Notes: a model not told the origin generated them from the sequence alone. DNA of 64,000 bases from Micromonospora ureilytica (GCF_015751765.1 NZ_JADOTX010000001.1:3596001-3660000); one strand, 5' to 3'; positions 42,284 through 55,230 are shown, numbered from the stretch's first letter. A program made the numbers and translations.

Positions 42284-43120
42284 ATGCGATTCGTCAAACA
42301 GCTTCTCGCCGTCGCCGCCGTCGCCCTAGTCGGCGGGTTGGGCGTCGCCGCCGTCGAGGGCAGCTTCTTCCTCACCTTGGTGATCGGCGCTGTGACGGCG
42401 GTGCTGGGCGTGCTCGTCTACCGGTGGGTCGTGCGGCGCACCGAGCGCCGTGAGCCGACCGAACTCGGCCTGGACGGCTGGGGCGCAAGGCTGGGCCGCG
42501 GGACGCTCCTCGGCTTCGCCATGTTCGCGGCCGTCATCGCCAACATCGCTTTCCTCGGCGGTTACCACGTCGAGGGCTGGGGTTCGGCGACGGGAGCGCT
42601 GGGTCTGCTCGGGTTCATGGCGGCCGCCGCCGTCACCGAGGAGCTGCTGTTCCGGGGGGTGCTGTTCCGCATCATCGAGGAACGTACGGGCACCTGGATC
42701 GCTCTCGCCCTGACCGGCGTGATGTTCGGCGCCATCCACCTGGCGAACCCGGACGCCACCCTGTGGGGGGCGACAGCGATCGCCATCGAGGCCGGGTTCA
42801 TGCTGGCCGCCTGCTACGCCGCCACCCGGAACCTGTGGGTCCCGATCGGCCTGCACTTCGGCTGGAACCTCGCCGCCGGCGGCATCTTCAGCGTCGTGGT
42901 CTCGGGCAACGGCGAGTCGAAGGGGCTGCTCGATGCGTCGACGTCGGGGCCGGTCGCCCTGAGCGGTGGCGACTTCGGGCCGGAGGGCAGCCTGTACGCG
43001 GTGCTGGCCGGCGTGGTGCTGACCGTGGTGTTCCTGTGGCTGGCCAAGCGCCGCGGGCACATCATCCCGCGCCGCCGTCGCACGGCGCAGGCTCCGGCGA
43101 CCGCTACAGTCACCCAGTGA
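42284..43120 (+). CDS. CPBP family intramembrane metalloprotease (Abi)
   Basis: A 278-residue protein with about eight membrane helices and the three CPBP motifs: TEELLFRGVLFRI (EExxxR), FGAIHLANPDA, and GLHFGWNLAAG (HxxxN). These glutamic-type intramembrane proteases cleave prenylated or membrane substrates. AAGGAG before ATG 42284 sets the start. The stop overlaps the start of a histidine kinase gene, so the protease may be part of that signalling unit. Confidence 0.9.
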   Translation: MRFVKQLLAVAAVALVGGLGVAAVEGSFFLTLVIGAVTAVLGVLVYRWVVRRTERREPTELGLDGWGARLGRGTLLGFAMFAAVIANIAFLGGYHVEGWGSATGALGLLGFMAAAAVTEELLFRGVLFRIIEERTGTWIALALTGVMFGAIHLANPDATLWGATAIAIEAGFMLAACYAATRNLWVPIGLHFGWNLAAGGIFSVVVSGNGESKGLLDASTSGPVALSGGDFGPEGSLYAVLAGVVLTVVFLWLAKRRGHIIPRRRRTAQAPATATVTQ

Positions 43121-44274
43121 TCAGGCTCCGGAGGCTCCCGGATCTGTGGCGGCAGTGGCCGATCACGCTCCGGGATCTCCCGTTCGCCCTGGCCCTGGCC
43201 CTCGCGGCGGTGGTCCCGGCCCTGGAGCGGCAGGGTACGCAGCTCGGCAACCTCCCGGACCGCCCGTACGACGCGCTGACCATCGGTGTCGTCGCCCTGG
43301 AGTGCCTGCCGCTGGCCGTACGGCGTCGGTGGCCGGCCGTCTGCCTCGCGCTGGTTTCGCTCGGCTTCGTGATCGACCAGCTCCGCGGCTACCACACCAT
43401 CGCGGGTACGGGACTGGCCATCGCGCTCATCAGCGCCGGCGCCCACCTGGAACGGCGCCGGTGGGCCGTCGCGGGTCTCGCCTCGGCGGCGTACGTGCCC
43501 CTGGCGATCTCCCTCGACCGGCTCGGATCGAGTGAGGGCGTCGCGGGGTTCACCACCTTCTACCTGCTGCTGGCGCTCGCATGGGGCATCGGGGCGTGGC
43601 TGCGCCAGAACCGGGCCGCCGAGGCGGAACACCGCCGCCATGTCGAGGAGGTCACCCGTACTGCGGAGCGCACACGCATCGCCCGGGAGCTGCACGACGT
43701 CGTCACCCACCACGTGACGGCCATGGTCGTGCAGGCCGAGGCGGCGCGGTACCTGACGGGCGCCCCGGACAAGCTGAACCAGACCCTGACCGCGATCACC
43801 GACACCGGCCGCAGGGCCGTCGGCGACCTACGGCAACTGCTCGACCTACTCAACCCCGATCACAGCACAGGCGATCCGCGTACGCCCTCCGTCGGCGACC
43901 TGGACGCCCTCGTCGACCATTCTCGGCAGGCCGGGCAGCCTGTCGAGTTCGTCCGGGAGGGCACCCCGGCGGCGGCCACCGGCAGCGCCGAGGTGGTGGC
44001 GTACCGGGTGGTGCAGGAGGCGCTGACGAACGCGCTGAAGTACGCGCACGGCAGCCGGACCAGGGTTCGCGTACACCATGGGGAAGGGGAGACGACCGTG
44101 GAGATCAGCACCGACGGCTCCGGATCCGACAGCGCGTCCCCGGGCGGCAGCGGTCGCGGCCTCGCCGGGCTCCGCGAGCGGGTCACCGCCCTCGGTGGCG
44201 ACTTCAGCGCGGGCGCGCGGGCTGGCGACGGCTTCCTCGTGCGGGCCCGGATCCCGGCGGGAAACCCGTCGTGA
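43117..44274 (+). CDS. Sensor histidine kinase, NarL/DesK type
   Basis: A 385-residue kinase with five to six N-terminal membrane helices, dimerisation motif IARELHDVVTHHVTAMVVQAEAA and HATPase motifs AYRVVQEALTNALKYA and GRGLAGLRERVTALGG. GTG 43117 overlaps the CPBP stop, and its own stop overlaps the response regulator start. Coupling with an intramembrane protease suggests membrane or envelope stress sensing (inference). Confidence 0.9.
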   Translation: MIRLRRLPDLWRQWPITLRDLPFALALALAAVVPALERQGTQLGNLPDRPYDALTIGVVALECLPLAVRRRWPAVCLALVSLGFVIDQLRGYHTIAGTGLAIALISAGAHLERRRWAVAGLASAAYVPLAISLDRLGSSEGVAGFTTFYLLLALAWGIGAWLRQNRAAEAEHRRHVEEVTRTAERTRIARELHDVVTHHVTAMVVQAEAARYLTGAPDKLNQTLTAITDTGRRAVGDLRQLLDLLNPDHSTGDPRTPSVGDLDALVDHSRQAGQPVEFVREGTPAAATGSAEVVAYRVVQEALTNALKYAHGSRTRVRVHHGEGETTVEISTDGSGSDSASPGGSGRGLAGLRERVTALGGDFSAGARAGDGFLVRARIPAGNPS

Positions 44275-44930
44275 CCGCGCCGGTCCGGGTGCTGGTCTGC
44301 GACGATCAGGAGCTGATCCGCACCGGATTCGCGACGATCATCGACGCCCAGCCCGACATGACGATCGTCGGCGAGTGCGGCGACGGGCGCGCGGCGGTCG
44401 ACCTGGCCGTTCGGCTCCGGCCGGACGTGGTGGTGATGGACATCCGGATGCCGGTGCTCGACGGCATCGAGGCGACCCGCCTGCTGGCCGGCGCCGCGGT
44501 CCCCGTGCCGGTGAAGGTCCTCGTGGTGACGACGTTCAACCTCGACGAGTACGTCTACGAGGCGCTGCGCGCGGGCGCCAGCGGCTTCCTGCTCAAGGAC
44601 GCCCCACCGGCGCAGCTGCTCCACGGCATCCGCACGGTAGCGACAGGCGCCGCGCTGCTGGCCCCGGAGGTGACCCGGCAGCTGGTGGGCAGGTACGCGG
44701 CCCGCATCCGCCCGGCCGAGGGTGGCCCGGACGGCGGCGCGCTGACCCGGCGCGAGCTGGAGGTGCTCCGGCTCATCGCGGAGGGCCTCTCCAACAGCGA
44801 GATCGCCGCCGCCCTGGTGATCAGCCAGGAGACGGTCAAGACGTACGTGTCCCGCATCCTCACCAAGCTCGACCTGCGCGACCGGGTGCAGGCCGTGGTG
44901 TACGCGTACCGCCGGGGCCTGGTGACCTGA
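44271..44930 (+). CDS. NarL/FixJ response regulator
   Basis: A 219-residue regulator with receiver motifs VCDDQE, VVVMDIRMPVLDG and GASGFLLKDAPP, and HTH LTRRELEVLRLIAEGLSNSEIAAALVISQETVKTYVSRIL. GTG 44271 overlaps the kinase stop. It is the third such pair in this window. Confidence 0.92.
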   Translation: MTAPVRVLVCDDQELIRTGFATIIDAQPDMTIVGECGDGRAAVDLAVRLRPDVVVMDIRMPVLDGIEATRLLAGAAVPVPVKVLVVTTFNLDEYVYEALRAGASGFLLKDAPPAQLLHGIRTVATGAALLAPEVTRQLVGRYAARIRPAEGGPDGGALTRRELEVLRLIAEGLSNSEIAAALVISQETVKTYVSRILTKLDLRDRVQAVVYAYRRGLVT

Positions 44931-44964
44931 GCGGCCCGCTACCTCCTCAGTGTGCTTTTGTCCC

Positions 44965-47900
44965 CTATCGTTCATCGCGAACGAGGCGGAGCGTGTCCGC
45001 CGTGATGATTGTGGCCTGGCCGGGGAACCGCCGGGTGGCGACGATGATGCCGACGATCTCGTCGAGGTCGTTGCGCACCGGCCGCCCGGTGAACGATCCA
45101 TCGATGCCGTCGAGGCTGGCCTGGATCGTGGCGGGGCGTTCGCCGTTCATCGAGGTGAACTGCTCGACGAGCGCGGGCGTCCAGATGTACCGGCCGGCCG
45201 CCGTGACCGGCACCTCGACCGAGTCGCCGACCCGGACCAGCGCGCTGTATCCGAGCCGTGGAGCCGGGACCGGCAGCGGCGTGCTCACTCGAACGACGAG
45301 CAGTTGATCGCTGCTGGGGTCTGGGCTGGCGTGGCCGGTGACCGTGAGGCTGCCGGCAACTGACACCGTGACCGGACCGCCGGTGGGAAGCCACTCGCGA
45401 CTGGTCACCACGCGGTCGCTGTCCAGCAGCAGCCCGCCGACGGTCGTGGATCCGCTGGAGGTCGAGGAGGACACGGTGACGGCCGGCGCGAAGTCGCTGG
45501 CGCGGCTGCGCTGCGGGTCCGCCGAGCGGAGCTCGGCCACCGCGGCACTGTACGCGGTCAGGTCTCGGACCTCGGCCAGGGCGTGCCGGCGGCGTTCCTG
45601 GTCGACCGGCTCCACGATGTCGAATCGCTGGGCGGCGGTGAGGGCGCCGCGGTAGTCGCCGTTGGCATAGCGCTCGCGGAACAGGTGCACCGGTTCCTGG
45701 GCGACGTCGACCTGGGTCAGGAGAACAAACCACGTGGTCAGCCGCTCCTTGAGAGATGTCATATGGGTGGCCGCCGCTCGCAGCGCCCGCTCGCGCCGTT
45801 TCAGCTCGGCCACCTCGGCGTCCAGGTTGGGTCCAGGCATCCGGTCGGCCGCGCGGCGGCCGTGCGCCCGAGCTTCGGCCAGCCGATCCGACGCGGTCCG
45901 GACCGACGTGGCGGTCTCCGCGGCGGCGATGCGTACGTCCCGCAGTGCCCGAGCCGTTTCGGCGTCGAGTCGTGCGTCGGCGGCCAGGTCGAGGCTGTCC
46001 AGCCGCCGTTGCAGCTGGGCCCGGAGCTGGTCGACACTGAGGCCGTCGGTGTCGATCAGCAGGTCGACCAGTCGCCGGTGCGCCTCCCGCAGCTCGTTCG
46101 TCTGCTCCCGTTGCTTGGCGCTCAATTCGAGTCGCTTGCGCATTCGCTCGGTGTCGCCGGGTGACAGCAGGGTCGTGTCGGTGATGCGGATGCCCTGCTG
46201 TCTTCCGTTGTCGATGTTCCTGGCGGTCACTGTCAGCACGCAGCTCTGGTCGATCTCGAAGGCGACTTCGATCTGGGGTCGCCCGCGTGGAGCCGGCGGG
46301 ATGCCGTCGAGGTGGAACTGCCCGAGCAGGAAGTCTCCGTGCAACTGTCCGTTGTAGACCTCTACCCGGACGCTCTGCTGCCGGTCGTGGTGGGTGGTGA
46401 AAATGTTGGTGCGCTTGAGCGGGATGGTCGTGTTGGCCCTGACAAGTTCGGTGTACTGGTGCTGGTCGTCGGCATCGGTGGTCTTGATGCCCAGGGAGAA
46501 CGGCGTCACGTCCAGCAGTAGCGTGTCCTTGAGCATCCCGGCGAGAACCGCGGCCTGCAGTGCCGCCCCCTGCGCGACAGCGGTGCGCGGCTCGGCGACC
46601 GGGGTCGGGCGCAGTCCACCGAAAGCGTCCTGGATGCGGGCCCGCACCAGTGGCGAATGCGCGGGACCACCGATGAGCACGAGGTGGTCGACCTTTTCCG
46701 TCGGCCGGGCCCGAGCGCACACCTGCCGCAGCTGCTGCAGTAACTCAGAGATGACTGACTCCATCTCGTGCACGGTCAACCGCACGGTGACATCGTGGCC
46801 GTTGAACGCGTACAGGGTGAGGTCCGCCTCGGTGCGCGTGGAGAGTTGCTTCTTGAGGTCCTCGGCGGCGACCTCGAGCCGGTGCCGGGCCTCGGGCGTC
46901 GCCGGTACGGTCTCGCCGGACCGCCGAAGCTGCGCGGCCAGCGCCGCAGCGATCTTCACGTCGAAATCGCGGCTGCCCAGCTTTGTCTCGCCCGACAGGC
47001 TCTGTACGTCGTAGAAGCGGTCCTCCACCTCGAGCAGGCTGATGTCGAGGGTTCCCGCGCCGAAGTCCACGATCACCACGCGGCCGCTGAGCTGACGCCG
47101 CTCGAAAGTGGCCGCGATGCAGGCGGCCGTGGGCTCGTGGATGAGCTGGACCAGCTCGACACCAGCGATGACGCACGCGTCGCGGGTGGCGTTCTTCGCC
47201 ATCATCGGGTAATACGCCGGGATCGTCACGAGGACCTTCGACCGCTCGACCCGGACCGGATGCTCCCGCAGCGCGACGTCGAGCCATTCCTCCTCGACGC
47301 CGCCCAGGGCGTCCCGGGCGTAGGTGGCGAGCTGCTCGCGCACCTCACCGGCCAGCATCGCCTCGACGATCATCCGGCCGTGTCGGACCAGGCGAGCGGC
47401 GACCTCCTCGGGCCGATAGCTCTCCGACGGACCGACGGCGTACTGCTTCGCCGTACCCATGTCGCGTTTGGTGTTGCTGAAGATCGCCTGCAACCGGTTG
47501 ACGGTGAGTTCGTCGCCCCGCAGGCCGACCAGCTCGCGCCCCTCATGATCGATGCAGAGCGTGGACGGGAAGCCGGCGTCGTGGCGCCACCGGCACAGTA
47601 CGGGTATGCCGCGATCGCCGTCGTAGATAGCCACCATGCAGGTGCTGGTGCCCAGGTCGAGCCCCCAGGTCGGGGCGAAGCGCCTGTTGACCGCGTCTAC
47701 CGCCTCGGCCGTCCACGCCTGTGCCCGTTCCTCGAATGCCACCCGGTTGCGGTCGGTGACCCGCCGGATGGCCTCGTCGACCTCGTATCGCAGGGCGACG
47801 CCGACGTTTCCCTCGCTGCGGAGCTGCCGCAGTTCCCGCAGCGCGGCGGCGTTGCCGCCGCGCTGCGTGAGCGCCTTCAGGCAGAACCGCACCAGCCCGT

Positions 47901-49497
47901 CGACGCTGAGCTCGCGCATCGCCGCGACGAATGACGGCTCCTCGATCGCGCGGTCCTGATGCACCTCCAGAAGGCAGGAAACGGCCTGCTTGTAGTCCTT
48001 CGCGGTGAGGTAGTTCTCGGCCGCGGCCGGCCAGTTCCCGGCCCGGCGGTAGTCCTCCGCCGCGGCGAAGTGGTCACCGCCGGCGGCACGGGCCTCGGCA
48101 CGCTGGTTCAGGCTTTCGCGGCTGTCGTCGTTACGCAGGACGCGCACCGCCTCGCCGTACATCCCGGCGCGCTGGAAGAGGCGGTTCGCGCTGAGAAGAT
48201 GCCCGCCGTCCTCCGCCCGGCAGGCGGCCGCCGTGAAGTTGCCGGCGGCCTCCTCGAACCGGTACCAGTCGCGGTAGACGCCGGGCCGGTCCAGCTCGGC
48301 GGTCCGGCGTACCCGATCACCGAAGCTCTGCCTGGCCTCGACCACCAGCGCCTCGCGGACCCGGGCCACCTCGTTGCGCGCCTCGCCCAGGTGGTCGACC
48401 CCGGCCAGGCGCTCCCCCACCAACTCGACCAGCTCGGCCGCGGCGCCGTACTCGTGGCGATCGGCCCGCGCCTGAACGCCGGCGAGACACGGCCGCACCA
48501 GCGCGGCCAGCATCTCGTCCGCGCCGGCCGGGCAGACCCGTAACGCAGCCACATACCGGTCCAGGGCGTCGTCGCGACGATCGTCCATTTCCAGCAGCTG
48601 ACCGGCGTGCCTCTGTAGGCGGCAGAGCCCAGCACCATCATGGAACCGTTTCGCCACGGCGACGCCCGCATCGACGACCTCGATGTCCGTGCTCGTCAGG
48701 CAGCCGGCGACGACCGCTTCACCCTGAGCCGGAGTTCTCGCCAGGAGCGCCGCCTTACCCAGCAGTCCGCGGAACATCGCAATCTCGAACGAACCGAACT
48801 CGCGCTCGGGCGGCAACCGGTCGAAGAACATCCGCCACCACTCGGAATGGCAGCGCAACTCGCGCGCGACCTCGTCGTCCGGCAACCGGTCAAGCAGATC
48901 GGCGAGGCCGCTACCAGCCTTTCTCTCGAGCGTGTCGTCACCGAGTCGACCGGCCAGCTCGACGAGGCTCACCAGGACGCCGACGTCGGAACGGACCAGG
49001 TCGTTCAGGCGCCGGGCACGCGCCCCGAACGCCCTCCGCAGGTCGTCGTCGGATGGTCGAAGACGCTCGTCCGTCACCCAGCCGCGGGCCGCGGCGGGGT
49101 CGTGCCGCAGCGCCAGGAGCATCGCCCTCCTGAACTGGTTGGCCCGCTTGGCCCGGGACCTGTCCGACGCCGACACGGCAACCTGCTGTCCGAGATCGGA
49201 CTGGTCGGGCACACGGTGCAACGCGCTCGCAGCCCGCCGGAGCCGGCGCGGGCCGCCGACAAGCCAGTCCAGAAAGGCGTCGGTGAACGATTGGTTCGCG
49301 GCACGAAAGACTGTGTTGTCGCGACGAGCCTGCACCCGGTCCGCGACCATCAGGATCGTCGCCAGAGCGAACGCGCCCACGCTGGACACCTGGTCGAGGA
49401 TGCCGAGAACATCGCCCCCGATCGCCACGGCACCGAGGACGACGGACAGCAGCAGCACGACGATGATCAGAAGTCGTCGCCCTGAAGTCTGCACCAT
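44965..49497 (-). CDS. Membrane-anchored Hsp70-family protein with helical repeats and degenerate trypsin-like C-terminus
   Basis: About 1,510 residues from ATG 49497. Two N-terminal membrane helices (about 9-28 and 36-53) precede a helical TPR-like region (about 250-560; e.g. AAEDYRRAGNWPAAAENYLTAKDYKQA). An Hsp70 nucleotide-binding domain follows (GLDLGTSTC near 612, VDFGAGTLDISLLEV near 810, LIGGPAHSPLVRARI near 942), then a substrate-binding-like region (DVTPFSLGIKT), a coiled coil (about 1115-1290) and a trypsin-like fold (about 1340-1510). In the last domain the usual TAAH is TSRE and GNSGGP is GSFTGRP, so catalytic His and Ser seem lost. No DnaJ or GrpE gene is nearby. Confidence 0.8.
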   Translation of the reverse strand: MVQTSGRRLLIIVVLLLSVVLGAVAIGGDVLGILDQVSSVGAFALATILMVADRVQARRDNTVFRAANQSFTDAFLDWLVGGPRRLRRAASALHRVPDQSDLGQQVAVSASDRSRAKRANQFRRAMLLALRHDPAAARGWVTDERLRPSDDDLRRAFGARARRLNDLVRSDVGVLVSLVELAGRLGDDTLERKAGSGLADLLDRLPDDEVARELRCHSEWWRMFFDRLPPEREFGSFEIAMFRGLLGKAALLARTPAQGEAVVAGCLTSTDIEVVDAGVAVAKRFHDGAGLCRLQRHAGQLLEMDDRRDDALDRYVAALRVCPAGADEMLAALVRPCLAGVQARADRHEYGAAAELVELVGERLAGVDHLGEARNEVARVREALVVEARQSFGDRVRRTAELDRPGVYRDWYRFEEAAGNFTAAACRAEDGGHLLSANRLFQRAGMYGEAVRVLRNDDSRESLNQRAEARAAGGDHFAAAEDYRRAGNWPAAAENYLTAKDYKQAVSCLLEVHQDRAIEEPSFVAAMRELSVDGLVRFCLKALTQRGGNAAALRELRQLRSEGNVGVALRYEVDEAIRRVTDRNRVAFEERAQAWTAEAVDAVNRRFAPTWGLDLGTSTCMVAIYDGDRGIPVLCRWRHDAGFPSTLCIDHEGRELVGLRGDELTVNRLQAIFSNTKRDMGTAKQYAVGPSESYRPEEVAARLVRHGRMIVEAMLAGEVREQLATYARDALGGVEEEWLDVALREHPVRVERSKVLVTIPAYYPMMAKNATRDACVIAGVELVQLIHEPTAACIAATFERRQLSGRVVIVDFGAGTLDISLLEVEDRFYDVQSLSGETKLGSRDFDVKIAAALAAQLRRSGETVPATPEARHRLEVAAEDLKKQLSTRTEADLTLYAFNGHDVTVRLTVHEMESVISELLQQLRQVCARARPTEKVDHLVLIGGPAHSPLVRARIQDAFGGLRPTPVAEPRTAVAQGAALQAAVLAGMLKDTLLLDVTPFSLGIKTTDADDQHQYTELVRANTTIPLKRTNIFTTHHDRQQSVRVEVYNGQLHGDFLLGQFHLDGIPPAPRGRPQIEVAFEIDQSCVLTVTARNIDNGRQQGIRITDTTLLSPGDTERMRKRLELSAKQREQTNELREAHRRLVDLLIDTDGLSVDQLRAQLQRRLDSLDLAADARLDAETARALRDVRIAAAETATSVRTASDRLAEARAHGRRAADRMPGPNLDAEVAELKRRERALRAAATHMTSLKERLTTWFVLLTQVDVAQEPVHLFRERYANGDYRGALTAAQRFDIVEPVDQERRRHALAEVRDLTAYSAAVAELRSADPQRSRASDFAPAVTVSSSTSSGSTTVGGLLLDSDRVVTSREWLPTGGPVTVSVAGSLTVTGHASPDPSSDQLLVVRVSTPLPVPAPRLGYSALVRVGDSVEVPVTAAGRYIWTPALVEQFTSMNGERPATIQASLDGIDGSFTGRPVRNDLDEIVGIIVATRRFPGQATIITADTLRLVRDER

Positions 49498-49625
49498 CCG
49501 GACATCATCGCGGAAAGCAACCGCGTCGTCACTCGCCCAACCGGTCGCGACCCTCCCACATGCCGCAAAGCCCGTTACCGACCATCCGCCAACGCAGCAG
49601 TCGGAATGGACTACGCCATCTGGCC

Positions 49626-49648
49626 GAACATGCCTCCGTAGCATGTTC
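49626..49648. promoter_or_regulatory. Inverted repeat GAACATGC/GCATGTTC before the PH-domain gene
   Basis: A perfect 8-base inverted repeat with a 7-base spacer ends four bases before the start codon. Half-sites resemble LexA arms, but the spacing is too wide for a LexA box. It could be an operator or a leader hairpin. Confidence 0.4.
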
Positions 49649-49652
49649 CGCC

Positions 49653-50099
49653 ATGCACCGCATCGTCATCAGGCCACGCATCCAGATCCCGGTCCTAGTC
49701 GCGATCTTCGCTGTATGGACCCTGCTGGGCGTCACGTACTTCACCTCCGGCGACGTACTGGCCTCGCGCGACTCGTTCGGCATCGTGCTGGGATGCCTAC
49801 TCGTCACGAGCGGCCTGGCCGGGATCTGGCGGGCTCTTCGACTCGGCGTGGTAATCGGCGGAGAGGGTGTCCGTGTCCGCGGCTTCGACAGCCGTGACCA
49901 GGTCACATCATGGAGCGCGATCCAGTCGGTCGACTGCGTACAGATCGACGTACGGGGAGGCTTGCCGCTCTACGCTCCCGTCCTCCGTCTCGGCGATGAC
50001 GCCATGCCGCTATCGGCGCTCGGCTCGTACTCACGGCAGGACGCCGAGCGAAAGGTCGAACAGCTGCGGAGCCTCAAGGCAAGCGCCGCGCGTTCCTGA
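49653..50099 (+). CDS. Membrane protein with bacterial PH domain
   Basis: A 148-residue protein with two membrane helices (about 12-28 and 38-58), followed by a PH-like domain (LGVVIGGEGVRVRGFDSRDQVTSWSAIQSVDCVQ...MPLSALGSYS), like the low-molecular-weight antigen PH family of actinobacteria. No Shine-Dalgarno sequence precedes ATG 49653. It is divergent from the Hsp70 gene. Confidence 0.75.
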   Translation: MHRIVIRPRIQIPVLVAIFAVWTLLGVTYFTSGDVLASRDSFGIVLGCLLVTSGLAGIWRALRLGVVIGGEGVRVRGFDSRDQVTSWSAIQSVDCVQIDVRGGLPLYAPVLRLGDDAMPLSALGSYSRQDAERKVEQLRSLKASAARS

Positions 50100-50177
50100 C
50101 CGAGACGCGGAGGCGGGCGCCCGACCAGCGGTAGATGAAGGCGCGCTGTCTCGGCGATCCGAGAGGGCCGCCGGCAT

Positions 50178-50813
50178 TCAGAGGGCGGCGATCGAGGCGG
50201 GCGCTCGTTCTTGCCGAGCCAGTGCGCGTATAACGTCCAGGGAACCGTGTCGCCAGGCGGCGAGGCTGCTCAGCAGATGGATCGTCGCTTCGGCCGCTGC
50301 CACTGGTATCGACGGCGTCGGCAAGCTGAGGCCGACAGCTAGGTCGTCAACGTGCACGACCAGCTCCACGACTCGGGTCAACAGGAAGTCATCGACCCTC
50401 AGACCCCAGGCGCCGAGGTCCACGATGCGGTCGAGAGGTTGTGCTGGCACCACGGCCCGCAACTCGGTCAACGCGGCGTCGACGGTGTCCGCCAGGTCCG
50501 CGGCAGTCGTCGACGCGGCTGCCTGCTCGCTGCGGCGCCGGATGCCGATGTTGTCAGCGCTGTCAACGCCTGAAGTCACCCAGGTGTTGCCAGTGAAATG
50601 CTCCAGCACCGAGATCGCGGACTGTCCTGGCGCGGCGTCAAGGAATGCCACCGTCTGCATTATCTGGTAGGCAAGATGACGGGCCAGCCCGCCCGTCGAG
50701 AAGTCGGCCAACGCGCTGGGCGTGGACCACCGCTCGGCCAGTATCGGTTCGCGCAGCAGAGCTGCGGCGGTCGCGGCGGCGTCGAGGAAGGCAGGTCGGA
50801 TCATCGAGTGCAC
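50178..50813 (-). CDS. Maleylpyruvate isomerase-type (mycothiol-dependent, DinB-like) protein
   Basis: A 211-residue protein: helical N-terminal domain with GGLARHLAYQIMQTVAFLDAAPG and later RVVELVVHVDDLAVGLSLP, typical of the mycothiol-dependent maleylpyruvate isomerase/TIGR03086 family, whose metal site uses a His from each of these segments. The reaction cannot be assigned. GTG 50813 starts the frame; ATG 50804 is an alternative. It is downstream of metH on the same strand after a 191-base gap holding no gene. Confidence 0.8.
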   Translation of the reverse strand: MHSMIRPAFLDAAATAAALLREPILAERWSTPSALADFSTGGLARHLAYQIMQTVAFLDAAPGQSAISVLEHFTGNTWVTSGVDSADNIGIRRRSEQAAASTTAADLADTVDAALTELRAVVPAQPLDRIVDLGAWGLRVDDFLLTRVVELVVHVDDLAVGLSLPTPSIPVAAAEATIHLLSSLAAWRHGSLDVIRALARQERAPASIAAL

Positions 50814-51004
50814 GCTATGCCCCGCGGGCGTCTGTTGTCATGGGTACTCCTGCCTGCGAGGGAACTCGGTCCGGCTCTCGTGACCATGACGTTCGCCGAC
50901 GAAAGCGCCGGTGGCACCGAGGTTCTGCTCACCAACTCGGCGCCGGCGCTGCCTCGTCACCGACCGCGCCACAGCGTGGCGCTCCCGCCCGGCAGGTACA
51001 CCCG

Positions 51005-54631
<3,627 letters not shown>

Positions 54632-54640
54632 AGCAGCCCG

Positions 54641-54655
54641 CCTCCGAAGCTCGGA
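54641..54655 (-). promoter_or_regulatory. Ribosome-site hairpin of the metH riboswitch
   Basis: TCCGA-GCT-TCGGA pairs part of the GGAGG ribosome site of metH (positions 54645-54641) in a 5-base stem that directly follows the aptamer. This looks like a translational expression platform that must open for metH translation. Confidence 0.5.
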
Positions 54656-54720
54656 AGCGCCCTTGTCGATGAAACGAAGGCCGAGCGTGGCGGGCTTCGC
54701 CCGTCGCAGCGCCTCTCGAC
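54650..54720 (-). ncRNA. S-adenosylhomocysteine (SAH) riboswitch upstream of metH
   Basis: On the minus strand the RNA reads GTCGAGAGGCGCTGCGAC, then stem-loop GGGC-GAA-GCCC, then GCCACGCTCGGCC, and later AAGGGCGCTTCCGAG. This follows the SAH riboswitch consensus (GAGGAGCGCUGCRAC, variable hairpin, GCCAGGCUCGG, GGCGCUC). GAGGCGC and GCGCTTC form the closing stem. Rising SAH would turn on methionine synthase to recycle homocysteine. Confidence 0.88.
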
Positions 54721-54914
54721 CTTACCGGCAGATATTACCCCGACCCGCCTGCCTGGACGTCCCGGTGGCACCTCGGCGTCTGGCTGTGGCAGGCCGGCGG
54801 ACCTTCAGATCATGACGAGCACCTGCCCTCCCCGGTGGGCTGCTCTGATCACGCCTGGATGCGGACACCGTGGACGGCACGACCTCGCATACCGTTGGGC
54901 GCAGTTCGACGGAT

Positions 54915-55088
54915 CTATGCCGGCTCTCGCACACCGCCTGCGTTGCCACCGTCGTCCGGCGTCGGTTCGGCCGGGGCTTCGGGCAGTTCGTCCTGAGCGC
55001 CGGGCAGAAGGACGCTCGCGTCGTCGGGCACCGGTTCACGCGGGTCGATGGGCGGATACTGTTCGGGGTCGAGATCCGGTCCAGTCAT
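54915..55088 (-). CDS. Small acidic Pro-rich protein
   Basis: A 57-residue ORF starting MTGPDLDPEQYPPIDPREPVPDD. It is strongly acidic and Pro-rich with no membrane segment. The start has a weak ribosome site. Such short proteins are often annotated in actinomycetes, but no family is recognised and it may be non-coding. Confidence 0.4.
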   Translation of the reverse strand: MTGPDLDPEQYPPIDPREPVPDDASVLLPGAQDELPEAPAEPTPDDGGNAGGVREPA

Positions 55089-55230
55089 CAGGCGAGTATC
55101 CGTCGTCTTCCGGACCTCCGCTCGTCGGGCCTGCGAGCCGGGCAGCCTTCCCCTTGCCTTAGTACTCCAGCCCCGGTGACGGTTCACCTCCGGACGGCGG
55201 CGGGTTTACCTGGGGCTGGGGGACGCACAG

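Noticed and set aside
49626..49648. LexA box
   Set aside because: Arms GAAC/GTTC are present but the spacing is far wider than in actinobacterial LexA sites.
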